Source: Ectocarpus siliculosus (taxonomy: Eukaryota > Sar > Phaeophyceae > Ectocarpales > Ectocarpaceae). From it: a stretch of 64,000 nucleotides of DNA. The notes beneath the pieces are model-generated. The model saw only the letters and a list, made by a program, of their open reading frames with translations. It was not told the origin of the DNA and made no database searches. Below, piece by piece: positions 1 to 12,935 of the stretch. A program made the translations under genes and the position numbers. Where the stretch lies: the NCBI GenBank assembly GCA_000310025.1, contig FN648539.1, forward strand, positions 20,368 through 84,367, read 5' to 3'. Positions within the stretch are counted from its first letter, which is position 1. Each line of letters begins with the position of its first letter.

Positions 1-3000
1 CGGCTCAGGAATTAGGTGCGACCCATGCGCTGGGAGGGGGGGGTGGCAGAATCTGCGGGTGTCAAACGTAACAAAGTACACAAAACAGAGTCACTCGCTC
101 GCCGGTTACCGCCACCATGGAAAGAGTACTGGCTTTTCAGAATATTCCCCTAACCAAGACAACATCGGAGTTGCACCGTGTGGCAGGCAAGAGGCCGCCT
201 GGATGATATTTTCCAAGAAGGGGAGAGCTCACGAGGAAGCGAGCAATGCATGCCCGCCTTTCCCGTCTGGTGGCTTGGCGGGCAGAGAGAAAAATGGCCC
301 CATGTGTTGGGAGGGTCGAACGAACAAACTATGAAAACAATTCCACGCACACTGGTCGTGTCACCTACATAAGCGTTCTCTCTCTGTGCGGTGGTTGTTG
401 GCGAATCGACCACAAAGACGAGTGTCGGGCACTCTTGCTCATCAGCCAGCTAGCCCGCGGGCGGGTTTCTTGTCGTTGAACTGATGTAGCAGCATCCTTC
501 TGTACCATATACCCGACCTGAGCAGCCTCGAAGCAGAAATCTTCCGGCGGGAGCCGCTCCGTTCTCACCACCCGCCTGTCCCCCCGGGCATCCACCGCCG
601 ACTCGCAGTACCTCGCCACTGTTGCCTCCGTCTCCTTCGACAGCCGGGGTCCGGGGAGCAGGAGCTCCAACGGCCTGATCGGTCGGACCGGAAGCACGAT
701 TGATCGGACAAGAGGGTCGACGGGCTCTGTTTTAACCGTCTGGTTGACCAAAACAACCAAAGAACGGGTGGGTGAGAACGCACAGATAGATAGATAGATC
801 AATGATATATAGAGAGTCACAAACAAGCCTTCAATGCTTTCCCGCGCGCTACCGCTTCCCCAGAAAAAGCGGTCAAGCGTGGGAATGAAGGCGGGAGCGC
901 GACAGACCGCACATCGTCATCGACATCTAACCCGTGTCTAGTTTCCAGTGGAGGGTGATCCGGAAAGGGGGGTCCTGTGAGCTGGCTGCCCAAGTACTGG
1001 ATTTCCACACGCCCGAAGAGGACCCTCGTGGAGACCTGGTCTTGTAGAACAATGCCAAATTTCTGCCGTAGGTGGGCTACAAATTTCTCATTCAAGTGCA
1101 AACAGTGCTTGTGTCGTGCGTCGTTTTCTCCCAGGTATATGACTGTGCAACAAAAGCCAATCACAGTGTTCACACATTTCGCCTGCTTGCGGACCTCCCG
1201 TATAACCCATATCCGTCATAAGCGACAGGAAGAAACATCAACTTTTCCCCTCCCCTCTGTCCCAAAACCAAAACACATGCCCCCCCCCCCCCCCCCCTTC
1301 CCCCGACCGACCTCAGATGTCTCAGCCGAGTGTGCAGCTCCTGACGCTGTCCCGAACCTTCCTCGAACGCATCGTGCACCACCTTCCCGGTCCTCACGTC
1401 CACGGCTATCAGACCCACCCGCACTCTCTCCACTTGCTTCTCCGCTCCACCGCCGCCGCCGTCGTTCAGGGCGATCGAGATGGAGAGCGGCTCCCCTTCG
1501 GTGCTGGCGCCGGGCGAGGCGTCTTCCTCGTACATGGACATGAGCCACTGCTCTGACCTGTCGAGGGGGGTTGATTTACGACTGTTCATGTCAAGCAGCG
1601 GCAGTCGAAACGAACAATCCCGGAGACAACGAAGGAGTCGCCCCGGGTTTGGAATCGTTGTGGAGGTCTGTATGGTCTTGAAAGGAACGAACGCTTCCGA
1701 CTTCCGACGGCCCCCCACGGGCGCGAAAAAATGACAACAAGGCACAACGGTTGGGGTAGTTGATACCGCCGGCAGACAGAGCTGCACTGGATGGGCGAAT
1801 CGCTATCGCGTATTCAAACCGTTTCAAATAAACGAGAGGCCTGCTGAGTCGAGGATTTCGAGAAGCAAGGTGCTTTCAATATCGTCCATGGGTGTAGCCT
1901 GCTTCAAACGGTAGACCCTCCCATCCCAAGAGAGCCGAGGGCGAGCGCTTTGGGCTGGCATTGCATTGCACCAAGCGGGAACCGCCGTGAGGTGCTCAGC
2001 GAGGCACACCAAGGGCGAGCCGCACGTCAAGAGGGGCCGCTAGCGAGGCGGGATTCGGCACTCTTGCTTGCTTTCATGACAGCAGACGACAAGCTTCGGA
2101 TGGCTCGATTACTGTCCGAGCTACTGTACGGCGGAGAGGGGGACCGGGGGCGTCCCCGTTGCTTCCCTGACCCCTTTGGTCATTGATCACGTATGCCCTT
2201 CGAGACAGAGCACTGCCGTTACTACACTGATCTCAAATCTTGATTAGAGACACGGCCAACATCAGGGGACATGTTGACGGTTATGCCCAAACACTTGTAG
2301 AAAGTGATTAACAAGTCTTCTCGCATTTCTCCCTTTGACGGCTATTCACATCGTGTTCACAGTGAAACGAAATTTTCTTAGCTATTCGCTGGTGCACCAA
2401 GCTCGACCATAGTTTTGGTACATGTATCTATTTTCCTAGCCTCTTCCATAAGGGCACCCCTTCTCCCCCCGTCTAAATGACGTTACCCAACTCTATGTCA
2501 GTTAACTCTTGTGCGTGAGACGGGTTAGCTTGTAGATGTCCCCTCCGCCCTCCCCCTGGTTCGCCACACAAACACAAAAGAAAGCCAGAAATTATCACAC
2601 CTTTCGTGATCAAGTTGGGGCAACGGCGCGTCCATATCCGCCTCGCTAGGAGGCTGAGGCTCTCCTGGCTGGTCGCTGTCCTCCGTGGCACCTCCTCCAC
2701 CCCCACCCCCTTTCCCGCCCTTCTTGCCCCAACCTCCTACCCGTCGCCAAGCTCCACCAATCTTCCTGAACGATCCCTGTCCCCCACTTTTCCCTGCATC
2801 GGTGCCACTTCTGCCGCCGGTACCGGTGTTGGAGCCCGAGGATGAAGGCATGAGGGCCTCCACGGCTCCCTCTACCCATGTAGCCTGTGGCCGCGAATGT
2901 CGTGGGATGAAAAAGGGGGAAGGTGAATTTTTCCACCATGCAAACACGACAACAAAACATGCATACAGCCCTGCCTACTTGAGGCAAGTTGAAACCTCGC

Positions 3001-6000
3001 CGAAACAGAGCGGGCTCCGATCACGTCACCGCAACTCAAATCGCAACCGTTAACGTTCCTAGCGGAAGATAACGAACGACAGAGCACGTGGAAAACACTC
3101 GGTAGACAAACGTGTTGTCACTGAGAGAAGAGTGTCTTGCACCGTGCGGATGGAATCAATGCAAAGCCTGAACGCCAACTACAGAACACCGCACAATGCA
3201 CACAAGCTACCCAGGTCACGTTTCAAGAACCCGACCTGTCACAAGCACCGAAACACGCACACGACAACAACCATGGTTGGCGATAAAAAGCCTCTCAAGC
3301 ACAGGAAGGCGACCCGCCACAAGCTTGTAAGCTAACCTCGGGACTGACTCGCCTGGGAGAAGACTGCGGCAAGCTCACGCTTGAAGGTGCCAGACTTCTT
3401 GCCTGTCTCCGTCAAACCGGCAGCCTTTAGCGCAGCGGACTCGGCTTGACGAACGACCCCAACCTAGTGGAACGCCGGTACATATCATGGAGTACGTCAC
3501 AACACGGAGACTCTACCGTAAGGCGGACAAAGGAGGGATGCAAGGTTTCGGGTATGGAACCGCTTGGTAGAAACGCCGCAACAGAAGACAGGGTGCCACG
3601 CCGCAACAAAGTGTTGACTGACCTCCTACGCCCCTTATGCCAAAAGGAGGCTTTGAGCGACAAATACCACCACCGCAGCTTCTGCACTCTGCCGAAATTG
3701 CCACACCAAACGACAAGCGAAATGCGAATGGTACCGTATGCGTGTGACACGATCGAAACACGGTGAGAGAGACAGGACTGACTCGCAGTTGGTTTCTTGC
3801 CTTGTATCCCGCGTCCACGAGCCTTCTGAGGTGTACAGCAAGGCGGAAAGTGGGCACGCTGGCCACCTGGAAGTTGTGGTCCATGTGTGCGTAGATGCGC
3901 AACACCTGCGCGAGAACGCGAAACAAAAAAACGGTCAGGCAGTGTGAGAGGGGGTTGACATGGTGTTAGTGAAATGCTGCTTTAGAGAGCAAAGGTCATT
4001 TTTATGCCTGCAAAAAAAAACGGAACCTTTGTGAAAAGGGAGAAGTGAAAAAGAAATGAAAACACAGCACAGCATCATCTGTAGCAAACAAACACCGCAC
4101 CGGGCGTCGGCGTGGTAGCTCAAGAGCATCATGATCGGTTGCTCGGCAGGACCTACAGTATACTTCTCATACACAAATCACGTTGGGCTCGGCCGACCCA
4201 GACAAAATCAAACGCCTACAACTTACTTTGGCCGCAGCTAGGGCATCGTCGCCGAAGAAGCGATATCTGTAGCCGCACTCCACCAGAAGCAGCACCCCGG
4301 GATGCTTCGCTTTCAGATCGACGACTTGTTGCTCCATGGGCGTCAGCTTCACCCTGGCAGCAGCAGCGGCGGCGGCCTTCCCCTTTCCGCGCGACGAAGA
4401 CGACGTCGCACCTCCTCCTGCCCCTGTTGTCGTACCCAACCCTCCACCCGGAGCACCGTTGTCACCGGTGCTGCTGTTCCCACCGCTACCCGCAGCAGCA
4501 ACGGAAGGGCCGTCGTCGCTGTCGTCGGGCAAGGCAGCCCTCAAGCCCGCCTGAAAATCCTTTCTTCTTCTCGCGTCCTCCTCGAGGTTAAAGCTGTCGG
4601 CGCTGAAAACCGCCGCAGACGACCCTCCTGAGCCTCGCCCGCCGCCAAATACCGCCAAGCGAGATGAGTTGCTGCTGCTGCTGCTGCTGTCATCAGGGTT
4701 ACCTTTGCTTGAACTATCGCCACCACGGGCGCGGCCACGTTCCCCACCTATCTCCTGGATTTCTTCCATGGCGCCATCCAAGGCTGCCGCCCCTCCTTCC
4801 TTACGCAAGGATACACAAGTGTCGCCGCCAGCGGGAGGCGGCTTAGATTGCCCAGGCGGCTTGTTGGCGGGCCGCTCTTGTTTCCCCCCGGCAGGCCGCT
4901 CCTTGTTCTTTCCGAGGCTGCTGCTGGATGTCGGCTTGTTGGATCCTTGCGCACCCGCTCCCGTACGCGGGCGCTTGGGGTTTCGCCCGATCGGCAAGTC
5001 TTCAAAATCCGATCCGTCGTCGTCGTCGCCAATCCCACCGCTCTTGCTGTTGGCATCGGCCTCTGAATCTGAACCGGAAATCTCGATTTCCTGTGCGAAA
5101 GGAAGTCACAGCGCCAAGCGGGCGCGTGCAAAGGGGGGCGGGGGTTGGGGCATCGACAACGTCTTATTGTGTTTGGTGGAGCTGCAGTCTGTTTCGAGAC
5201 AACCACGCTTTGGTAGTACGTGCGTTGGCCACCATTACACCATTAACGATACAGCTATCTGGATAGAAAGGATCACCTAGGTAAGCCTTCAATAGGAGTA
5301 TACAGTATTCCCGAAGAACCCGGATGTGTTCTCGGTTGAAACTCTCCACGAGACAATTGACGTGTGGTCCCCATGAGAACACGAGCAACCCGGTTGGGAA
5401 GGAGAGTTGATAATCCGTTCTTGGTGCAGGCAAGGGCGTGGAGCGTGGAAGGGTTCACGCTTGACGCGCACGGCGCATACCTCGCCAGCACCACTCTGTT
5501 GCGTGTCCCTGCAATCGGCTCGTGTCATGCTCCCCAGCCGAGACCACGGGGCTCGAGGTGCAACAACCCCAGATGGACAACACCACCCAGCACGCGAAAT
5601 AGGTTAATGTACACCTCCACACCAGCTTGGAACGTATGCAGGGCTATTGAACACCGATACAAGCGGTAGTGGGAAGACTGTAGCCGGTCTGCGAGTATCC
5701 CCGAGTGTTTTGGAAATAAACAAATATCTTCGAAAGACAGCGCAAGGCAGCGCGAGAGGTAGATACGACATCGGTGTGCCGTGAGGGGATAAAAGGAGAA
5801 GTGACGCTGAACCCGACAAACAAAACCAACCCATATCTACATCGTACATGACCCGCGTTCCAATACTTGTAACAGTCCTTTACTGAGCCGATGTTACCGG
5901 CACACTCTCTCTGCCACAACTTCATGTACATGGTAGTACCTGGCACTCATGCGTGCAACACGGTAGATGCAGCTTGTTTACTCTCCTTACCTCCCGAGCC

Positions 6001-7134
6001 GCCGTACCACCCACCACTTGATGACCCCCACACATCTCGCACGCTCGCTTTGCGGCTGGATTGTTGAACGTGCATTTGGGGCATTGCCAGTCGGCGCTGC
6101 GCCTAGTATCCCCGCCGGCTGAGGAAGAAGTCGCCTTCTTACGCTTCGCCGCGCTTGTCTCACGATAGCGGCTGCCTCCGGAAGCTGCGTCTCCTGGGCT
6201 GCCTGTCTGGGGACTCGCCTGGCGCTGCGGAAGAAAAACAACACATGCCTAGCTCAGGGAGCTACGCATCCACATTGTAGCCATTTCTGGTGCAAACACT
6301 TCGACTGGCTGTTGTCTTCGACGCTCTAATAGTACCGTTCGTAATTTGTGTCACGAGCCACACGCATGTTTGTCATTTGCGATATGGAATTGTGTCGAGC
6401 CGGAAGCAAACAGTGTATGGCCGAGCTGGCAGTGAATACATACGTGAATGTTATTGCTGTGTGTGGCGGTTGTTTTGGTCGGGGGCCAAGGTTGCGTGTC
6501 ACGTGTCATCGACGACGAACACACCTCAAGCAAGCGTGTTATTAATAGCCCCTTTTGTTGTTGACGACGGATTGCGTGAACTTTTGCTCATCTCAGTTTT
6601 TTTCGTGCAAAATAACAGCAGAGTATTTTGCCACAGTGCATTTTTGCCACAGGCGTATCCATGAAGTATCGCATCATGATACTCTGTACGCAAGTATACC
6701 ATACACAGCAGCACAGCAGTGCTGGTATTCGTTTGGTGGTCCGACGATGAATAAATTACACAACGATTATTGTATTGTAAGGAAAAATAAAGACACACAC
6801 ATAGCCTACATACACTCAGCAGGCTCTGGAACTTGAAAGGGACCGGTGTGAAGCAATCCTATGCATATTTTACTGTTGAAAACATGCTCTCCCCCGCCCC
6901 CTACACCTACTATACATTTCCACACGGTACGCCGGGTGCAATCGAGGGCGGGAGACTAGCCTGCCGCACCACTATTTTCAAAAATGGTGCATGTTGTTGT
7001 TCGTACATTATTCTCTGCATATGTTATTTCACCTTCACTTTCTCCTTCGCCGCCGGTTTTTTCGAGCTACCAGCTGGATCATCATTGGTATCCCCAGGCC
7101 TCTTGAAGTACTTCGAGAGAAACTGCTGAGACAT
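1..7134 (-). CDS. MSH3: DNA mismatch repair protein MSH3 (3' part outside window)
   Basis: MSH3 is the MutS homologue that pairs with MSH2 (MutS-beta) to bind insertion/deletion loops in the nucleus. Exons seen (minus strand): 7134-7033 (donor could be 7039), 6224-5991, 5090-4227, 3905-3801, 3463-3353, 2884-2601, 1557-1312, 674-518. All phases agree. Exon 1 starts [10 protein letters not shown], a PIP box (QxxLxxYF) for PCNA binding, as expected at an MSH3 N-terminus. Exon 2 encodes a RanBP2-type zinc finger (W-x-C-x2-C-x3-N-x6-C-x2-C). Exon 3 is a long acidic/Ser/Gly linker running into MutS domain I, with [10 protein letters not shown] in place of the Phe-x-Glu motif of MSH6, which is diagnostic of MSH3. 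The following exons carry [35 protein letters not shown], the connector domain and LELLLP. The lever, clamp and ATPase domains must lie left of position 1; I found no exon in 1-517. The introns after 3801 and 3353 have GC donors. Identity is secure; exon 1 and 2 membership rests on phase and on the PIP box. Confidence 0.93.
1280..1297. repeat. poly(C) tract in an MSH3 intron
   Basis: Run of 18 C just downstream (minus-strand sense) of the donor of MSH3 exon 1557-1312. Read on the coding strand it is a G-run inside the intron. Confidence 0.9.
1968..2030 (-). repeat. Degraded copy of the poly(C)-tailed short repeat (tentative)
   Basis: The stretch ACCAAGCG...CCGTGAGG.....CGAGGC.CA resembles, at roughly 70% by eye, the internal part of the short repeat at 41225-41431 and 50833-51038 (ACCAAGCGCGAAGCGCCGTG). 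It lies in an MSH3 intron and has no tail. It could be chance similarity. Confidence 0.3.
5991..6224 (-). other. RanBP2-type zinc finger exon of MSH3
   Basis: One 234-nt exon, phase 0 at both ends, with acceptor CCGCAG and donor GAG|GTAAGG. It encodes a Ser/Ala/Lys-rich stretch and then [20 protein letters not shown], continuing CGG. The four cysteines, the Trp and the Asn match the RanBP2 finger consensus. Such fingers bind ubiquitin or single-stranded RNA in other proteins; which applies here cannot be read from the sequence. Confidence 0.85.
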
Positions 7135-7433
7135 AGATACCTGTGCTGTCGGTGCAGGGTCGGGCACTGCACTGACTGCTGCTGGTGTCGAGCGACAAGC
7201 AACCCGGCGGGGGCTCGCAAATAAACAAGGCTGGAGAACAGGAGATACCCCCAAAAATCACACACGGGGAGGGGAGGGGCGGTCTCCGTCTGGGCCGTCT
7301 GTGACTGCTCGCTACTGCTGTGCTGTGCTGTGTGTGCCAGTGTTTGTTGTGCAGCAAGCCAGTTGGGCTGTCTGCGAGAGAGTGAACAGCTTGTCTCTCT
7401 TCCGCTGGAGCACGTGCAGCCCACCGGAGCAAG
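7135..7433. promoter_or_regulatory. Shared head-to-head promoter region, MSH3/MFAP1
   Basis: Only about 300 bp separate the predicted start codons of MSH3 (-) and MFAP1 (+), so both promoters and 5' UTRs must fit here or overlap. It contains a GC-rich block (about 7264-7290, GGGGAGGGGAGGGG) and no clear TATA box. Confidence 0.55.
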
Positions 7434-10400
7434 ATGAACTTTGGCAAGCGGGATCTTGGTCTGGTGCTCTCAGAGACTATCGGAGATGCCGATACCTTGC
7501 GCTTTACCAAGGACTCGAGGTGTGTACAAGGGTCTACGGGCACGGTAGATAACTGAGGGGACGTAACACCCAAGACTTCATCCCAGTCAACCGAGGATAG
7601 AAGGCGCCAAGTATTCGTATTGGGAGCTCGACTATCTCCTAGTTTCTTGGGAATACCCAACGAAGATGAAGTAAAAGCTGTGCTGTGTCTAACGAAGGTG
7701 TGTTGGCGGTCCCAAAACGTTGCGCAAAGGTACAGCAGTACATACCTCCTCTTGCATAGCTGTCGTGCTGCAAGGTGTATACATGCGTATGGCACAGACG
7801 GACGGGCATCTTCACAGCGCGACGCTGTAGCCAAGCCTCGTGTATTATTTGTTGGGCGCGTTTGATCTGCTGCTGTACAACGTTAGCTGTTCAAGTTAGA
7901 AGTCAAATCTGTTATTACACCGCATCCCGTCGTAGCAATGTCAGCAGTTAGCAAGGCAGCATGCCTCCGTCGCCAGTCCCGGCGGCTGTTTCCTACTTCT
8001 ACGTATACTATATATTTGTTGCTGTGCACGGCGGCCTCTGTGCTGCTGTCTGTAATACGTTCTTATTGACCACACTCCCGTTCAAGGGGCACCGCAGATG
8101 TACATGTTGTACAGCAGAACTATTACTGAAGAGAGATACCGCCAACGTTTGGGTGCACTTACTGTCTGGGACAGCAGTGTACGCAGGAAAATACTGCTTG
8201 CGCTATACTGTAACCATCATGAACCTCTCCGAATAAATGATCATTTCCCTTGCTGTTCCCCATATAGTCTACCAAGGTTGACGGCGTTGAGTTCATGTGT
8301 TCCCCTGACCCTTCCCTCTGAACGGTAGTGCTGTAGCCCGCCCCTGCAGTTTAGTTCACATTGCCTAATAAGCACTCTCCCAATCACATGAGCACTACGC
8401 TTTCTGCCTTATCTTCTTCCTCCTCCACCCTATGCATACGTCGCAATCGAGATCCCTACTCGAAAGTCATCAGTGTCACGGTGTACCTTTTTGGCATGGT
8501 CCATCGGTCGGGCAGTTTGAACACGTTCGTGTGTTTTCCCGCAACTACTGCCTGCCTGCGCATGCCCAACGGCTCTTCGCCGTCCACATCTTGCATCAAT
8601 GTTATCCCTTGCCGTCCTTCAACCGCGTCCTTTCAGCGAGCTGAGTGGCAAGCAAGAAACCTTCAAGCCCAAGCGAGACCCTTCCAGGAAAGTCCACATC
8701 CATCGCGCTGGCCAGCGTCCTGCGGGGGCCAACGATGAAGAGAAGGTGGAAGCGCCGCCTTCGAAGCCGAGGAAGGGCGAAAGCAGGGCAGCCCTGGAGC
8801 GTGCGCGCGCGAAGATTATGGAAGGTACTCTCCCGCCGAAAACATGATGGATAGATTGGTTGCATAGGTTGGGTGTAGCCAGGGCCGTAACATCGCCGAC
8901 GTAGAATGTCAGCAGCACGCCACCGCCGAAGATTCGCGGGTGGGCACTACGTTGTATAGAAACAGACGGAACGAAGGCCATCATCAATCTCAATCACACC
9001 AAGACGCGTTTCCATTCCTGCTCCCAACACATTGCGTCTCCTTCTTTGTGCCCTAGCATCAGATTTGAAATACCTCCCTCTCACGAAATAGACGGAACCT
9101 TGCGCGTGCTCGACTTGGTGCCGGACCAACTATACTGGTGACCCCACGTTGTCGTCGTGGTTTACCCGCGTTGTTCGTTGACCAATCATCCGCTTCGCAG
9201 AAGGCCGGCCGCGGTCAATCCGAGAAGCGCAAGTCCTTGACAGCGACAGCGACAGCGATGACAGTGGGCCTGTCTTCGGAGGTCGTTCGGATGATGAAGG
9301 TAAAAGTTTTTCAGTCCTTAGATGTACCGTACAGAAGTCTGGCTTGACTCTACCGGCGCACACGTCCTCCCGAAAAGTTACTCGGTTGCAGCTGGGTATT
9401 TCCCTTCACATTGCAAAGCAGTTCTGATTCAATCCACGCGTTGTTTTTCGGTAGCAATGCGAGTGAAATTTGGTTGTGTTGTTGTTGTTGTTGTCGTCGT
9501 CGTCGTTGTGTTGTCTTCACATTAAAAATATGATGTCGTTGATGAGCAGGGGTTCTATGCCTGGGTTTCTCGGCAGTCGCGAATCGTGCTGGGGTTGGTA
9601 CCCTCGACTGGGGAAGGGGGGGGTTCCACAGCGATCTGGAGTGGCTGACTTGTTGGATGCTGCAGAGAGCAAGAAAGTATCGTGCGCCAAACAAGTGGAG
9701 CATTTCAGGTGCACAGAGCGATTCATGTCAGCCTTGCATGGCGGCTAAATTTGTTCCTCTCGCGGATATCTTCTTTTTTTTGGTGGAGCAGCCGATGGGG
9801 ATGTGCCCTATCGCCCTACGGGGGAAGCTGCAGGAGCAGGGCAGGTGGAAGAGGATGAGGACGACGATGCCATTGCAGCTCGCCGGGCGCGCATCAGGGA
9901 GCGGCTAAGGGCCCGGCCAACCGAAGAGGCAGAGGTGCTGGAGGTGGAGCAGGACGAGATGGCCAAGTGAGGGAGGGCCTTGACTGAGTTGCTTGCATCT
10001 GCTACCCGATATCGACTTGATGAGAGGAGTGGACTTCTGCTTTGTGTTTCACCATCGTGAATGCCTGCTGTTTCCATGCTAGATTACGTAGGTCGATAGT
10101 TGGCTCGAAAAAGTGTCTTGCTGTCCTTGACGATATCAACATCAACATTGGACTCGTTGGTGCACCAGTCTTCCTAGTTGGTGCATCGATCAATCTTTTC
10201 CTAGAGGGAGATAGAGTGATCACGATATCGGTCCCGTGTCTGCACACGAGTCTGGTTCCCACGAGACACGAACATTCGTTAGCATGTTTCCCTGCGTTGC
10301 TTGATTTCGAACTTTACCGCCCGTCCCAGGCCTGATGAAGAGTCGGAATCGACGGAGTGGGAGACGGATACAGATGCGAGTGACGAGGAAGAAGGGGACG

Positions 10401-12935
10401 GTGAACAGGCACGTCCAATGCTTGCTCGCACTTTCGCGCGCAGATTGTTGCTGCACCACCACTACACCCAGATGCGAGCTTGTGCATCGTTTGGCAAGAG
10501 CTGTTGTCCATATGTGATGCCCGTAAAATGCCCATTTGTGATGTCAGTACTGGGAGATAATTTTCTTGCACGTCTCTGTCGCTGCCTCATTCCTGTTGGT
10601 CCCCGATTCCAGGTGCTGAAGCCCGTATTTGTTCCGAAGGCAAGACGAGAGACGGCCGTGGAAAGGGCCAGACTGGAAAAGGAAGAGAAGGAAAAAGAGC
10701 AGAAGAGGAATACAGAGAAGGTGACAGGCTGACTCAAGACGAGGTGTTTGCGGACGATAAAAGTCCGCACGCACTTGCTTTTTTCAGATGGCAGTAGAAA
10801 TCATGGTGCGAGAGAGAGAGAGAGAGCACGTCGGACTCTAGGGCCGCGAGCTGGTGTAAGCTGCATGTGAACATGTTTGTCGTGCACGATCTGTGGAGTC
10901 CCCTCACACTGTTTGCTGTGGTGCTGCAATCGACCACAGGAAAACCGGAAACGGGAGACGAGACAACTGGCCGCACAAGTAGTTCGGCGAGAGGAGGAGA
11001 TGACAGAAAACCACCTTGGCGACAACGAAAGCGAAGGCGACGCCCCAGACGACGATGACGACCTAGACGAGGTGTGACAGGATTATGATGATGAAAACCA
11101 CGCGCATCGGCGTGGCTTTCCTTTTGTTGCTTGTGGCGGCCCGGGCTGTAGACCCGTGTAAAGCCTTGTGCGATCTCCGTGTGGTTCAGCACCTGTCTCG
11201 CATCTGCTGTGAGAGCGGTAGAAGCGAAAAGAGGTCGAAGAGTCGCGTTTTGTCTCCGATATACGATATAACCGGAGGGGAGGTGTTGCTGCAGAGCCCA
11301 GCCTTGAACTACGGTTTGTTTGCTCCTTGAAGGTGCGGGGGCAAGGGGGTTCTCAGCGGAACCTCTTCGTTGCGGGCAGTTTCATGCACGCCCCTCTTGT
11401 TCCGTGGACGTCTGTGGGAAGCTACCGATGGGATAACTTATTGGTGCTAACGAAGTGCTTGGTTAAAAGCTTGATGCAGGGACAACTGAGATCAAGTTCG
11501 CTTGAGGAGGGTTTACGACTCACTCTCAGTCGCTTGCTTGCAGCGTTATGGCTCACACGACAACCCCTGTATCTGTGCTTGGGGTTCTCCTTGAACCTGC
11601 CCTTGAATTTTCGACTGTTGGGTGCGTTTTGTTGGCAATATATACACAGGAGCTGGCGTTCGAGGAATGGAAAGTTCGCGAGCTGAGCCGGGTTAGAAAA
11701 GAGAAGGAAGAGCGCGAAAGCGCGATTAAGGTGGGCCATGTTATTTGCGGTGCCAGATGTGTGTGCGTCTCATGCCATGCTTCCCTTGTCTGAAATAGCA
11801 GTGGGTAAACCAAAAGATGAGATAAATTCGCCGCTCCCACGCCATGGGTGAGGTAGTTCTTGCTGATTCGAGAGCTGCTCCACCTTGCACATTCAGGAGC
11901 GTGAGGACACCCTCAGGAGGCGGAACATGACGGATGATGAGCGCCGGATGGAGGACATGATGCTCGGGAAACACGTCGGGAAGGACAAAGGCACCATCAA
12001 GTTCATGCAAAAGTACTACCACAAGGGCGCCTTCTACATGGTGAGCAGTCTTGTTCCAAATTAACCGGTTGCACCCGGGCGGTGTTTTGTATCGTTGCTT
12101 CATTGTTACACTTCGCGTGCTTCGGAATGACGCGTAACGTTGCGCTCATCTTTCCAACTGGTGTCGAAACCGTAAATGTAGTGCTATAAGTTGAAGTTGG
12201 CAAGAACGCATGAGTGACGTGAATAGTTTAAGTTATCCAGCACATACGAGTGATAGAATTTCTAACTCGCTTCCTTATGCCAACGACGACCTTCTGGGTG
12301 TCGATGTGCTTGTTCTGTTCGAGTACGGCATCGTATTTTTGTTTTTTCCCGTGCCTCGGAACGCCCGCAATGACGCCCACAGTGATAGTCCATACAATTA
12401 CTCACATTTCTTTCTCCTCGACCTGACCTTGTCTGCCAGGACGACGACTCGCTCAAGGTGGAGGACGACGTGCGGCGGCGGAGCTACAACGAGCCAACCC
12501 TGGAAGACAAGTTCGACAAAACACAGATGCCGAAGCCTATGCAGGTGAGCCTGCCTCACTCTTGATTGTTCAACATCCCCATCCCCCTAGTTTAAATGTA
12601 GCGGTGTGATGTTCTGATCTGTCTTCCCAATGGTGTCAAATCCAACCGTTCGCAGACCCCGCAGAATCAGAGAGGCCCTGTGCGCTCGACCACAAGTCCC
12701 CTTGTCTCCTCAGATCTGATTTCGTTTTTTTGTTTTTTTCTCGCCTTGTCAGGTCAAAAACTTCGGGCGGTCCGGGCAGACCAAGTGGACTCACTTGGCC
12801 AACGAAGACACCACGCAGTGGGACTCGGCGTGGGCGCAAGAAACGCACGTGGCGACCAAAATGCAGCACAAAATGTCCGGGGTCGGGAACATCGACGCCG
12901 CTTTCAAGCGTCGAAAGAAGAAGAACCCGGAGTAG
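7434..12935 (+). CDS. MFAP1: MFAP1-family spliceosomal protein
   Basis: MFAP1 is a nuclear component of the spliceosomal B complex (tri-snRNP activation); the 'microfibrillar-associated' name is historical. Exons: 7434-7519, 8637-8824, 9201-9299, 9792-9966, 10330-10408, 10613-10720, 10940-11071, 11650-11730, 11897-12040, 12440-12544, 12753-12935. Total 1380 nt, 459 aa, phases consistent (human about 439 aa). Visible: [11 protein letters not shown] near the N-terminus, acidic DSDSDSDD and EEDEDDDA blocks, [12 protein letters not shown], long charged helices, [54 protein letters not shown], and the family C-terminus [20 protein letters not shown]...DSAW followed by a basic tail. Exon 1 ([14 protein letters not shown]) is the least certain; it was chosen because its donor phase (2) fits exon 2. 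The intron after 10408 needs a GC donor (CAG|GCACGT). Identity is very secure from exons 8-11. Confidence 0.95.
9476..9513. repeat. (GTT/GTC)n trinucleotide microsatellite in an MFAP1 intron
   Basis: GTTGTTGTTGTTGTCGTCGTCGTC-type run within the intron between exons 3 and 4. It produces long poly-Val or Asn/Gln shadow frames and is not coding. Confidence 0.85.

Noticed and set aside
817-1173. A further MSH3 exon between 674 and 1312
   Set aside because: MSH3 homology is continuous from 1312 to 674 ([13 protein letters not shown]) with matching phase, so this frame lies within an intron.
1170-1787. 205-aa ORF taken as a separate gene
   Set aside because: Only 1557-1312 is coding, as an MSH3 connector-domain exon; the rest is intron.
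4664-4846. Cysteine- and leucine-run frames (Cys6-7)
   Set aside because: Plus-strand shadows of the (AGC)n serine codons of the MSH3 linker exon.
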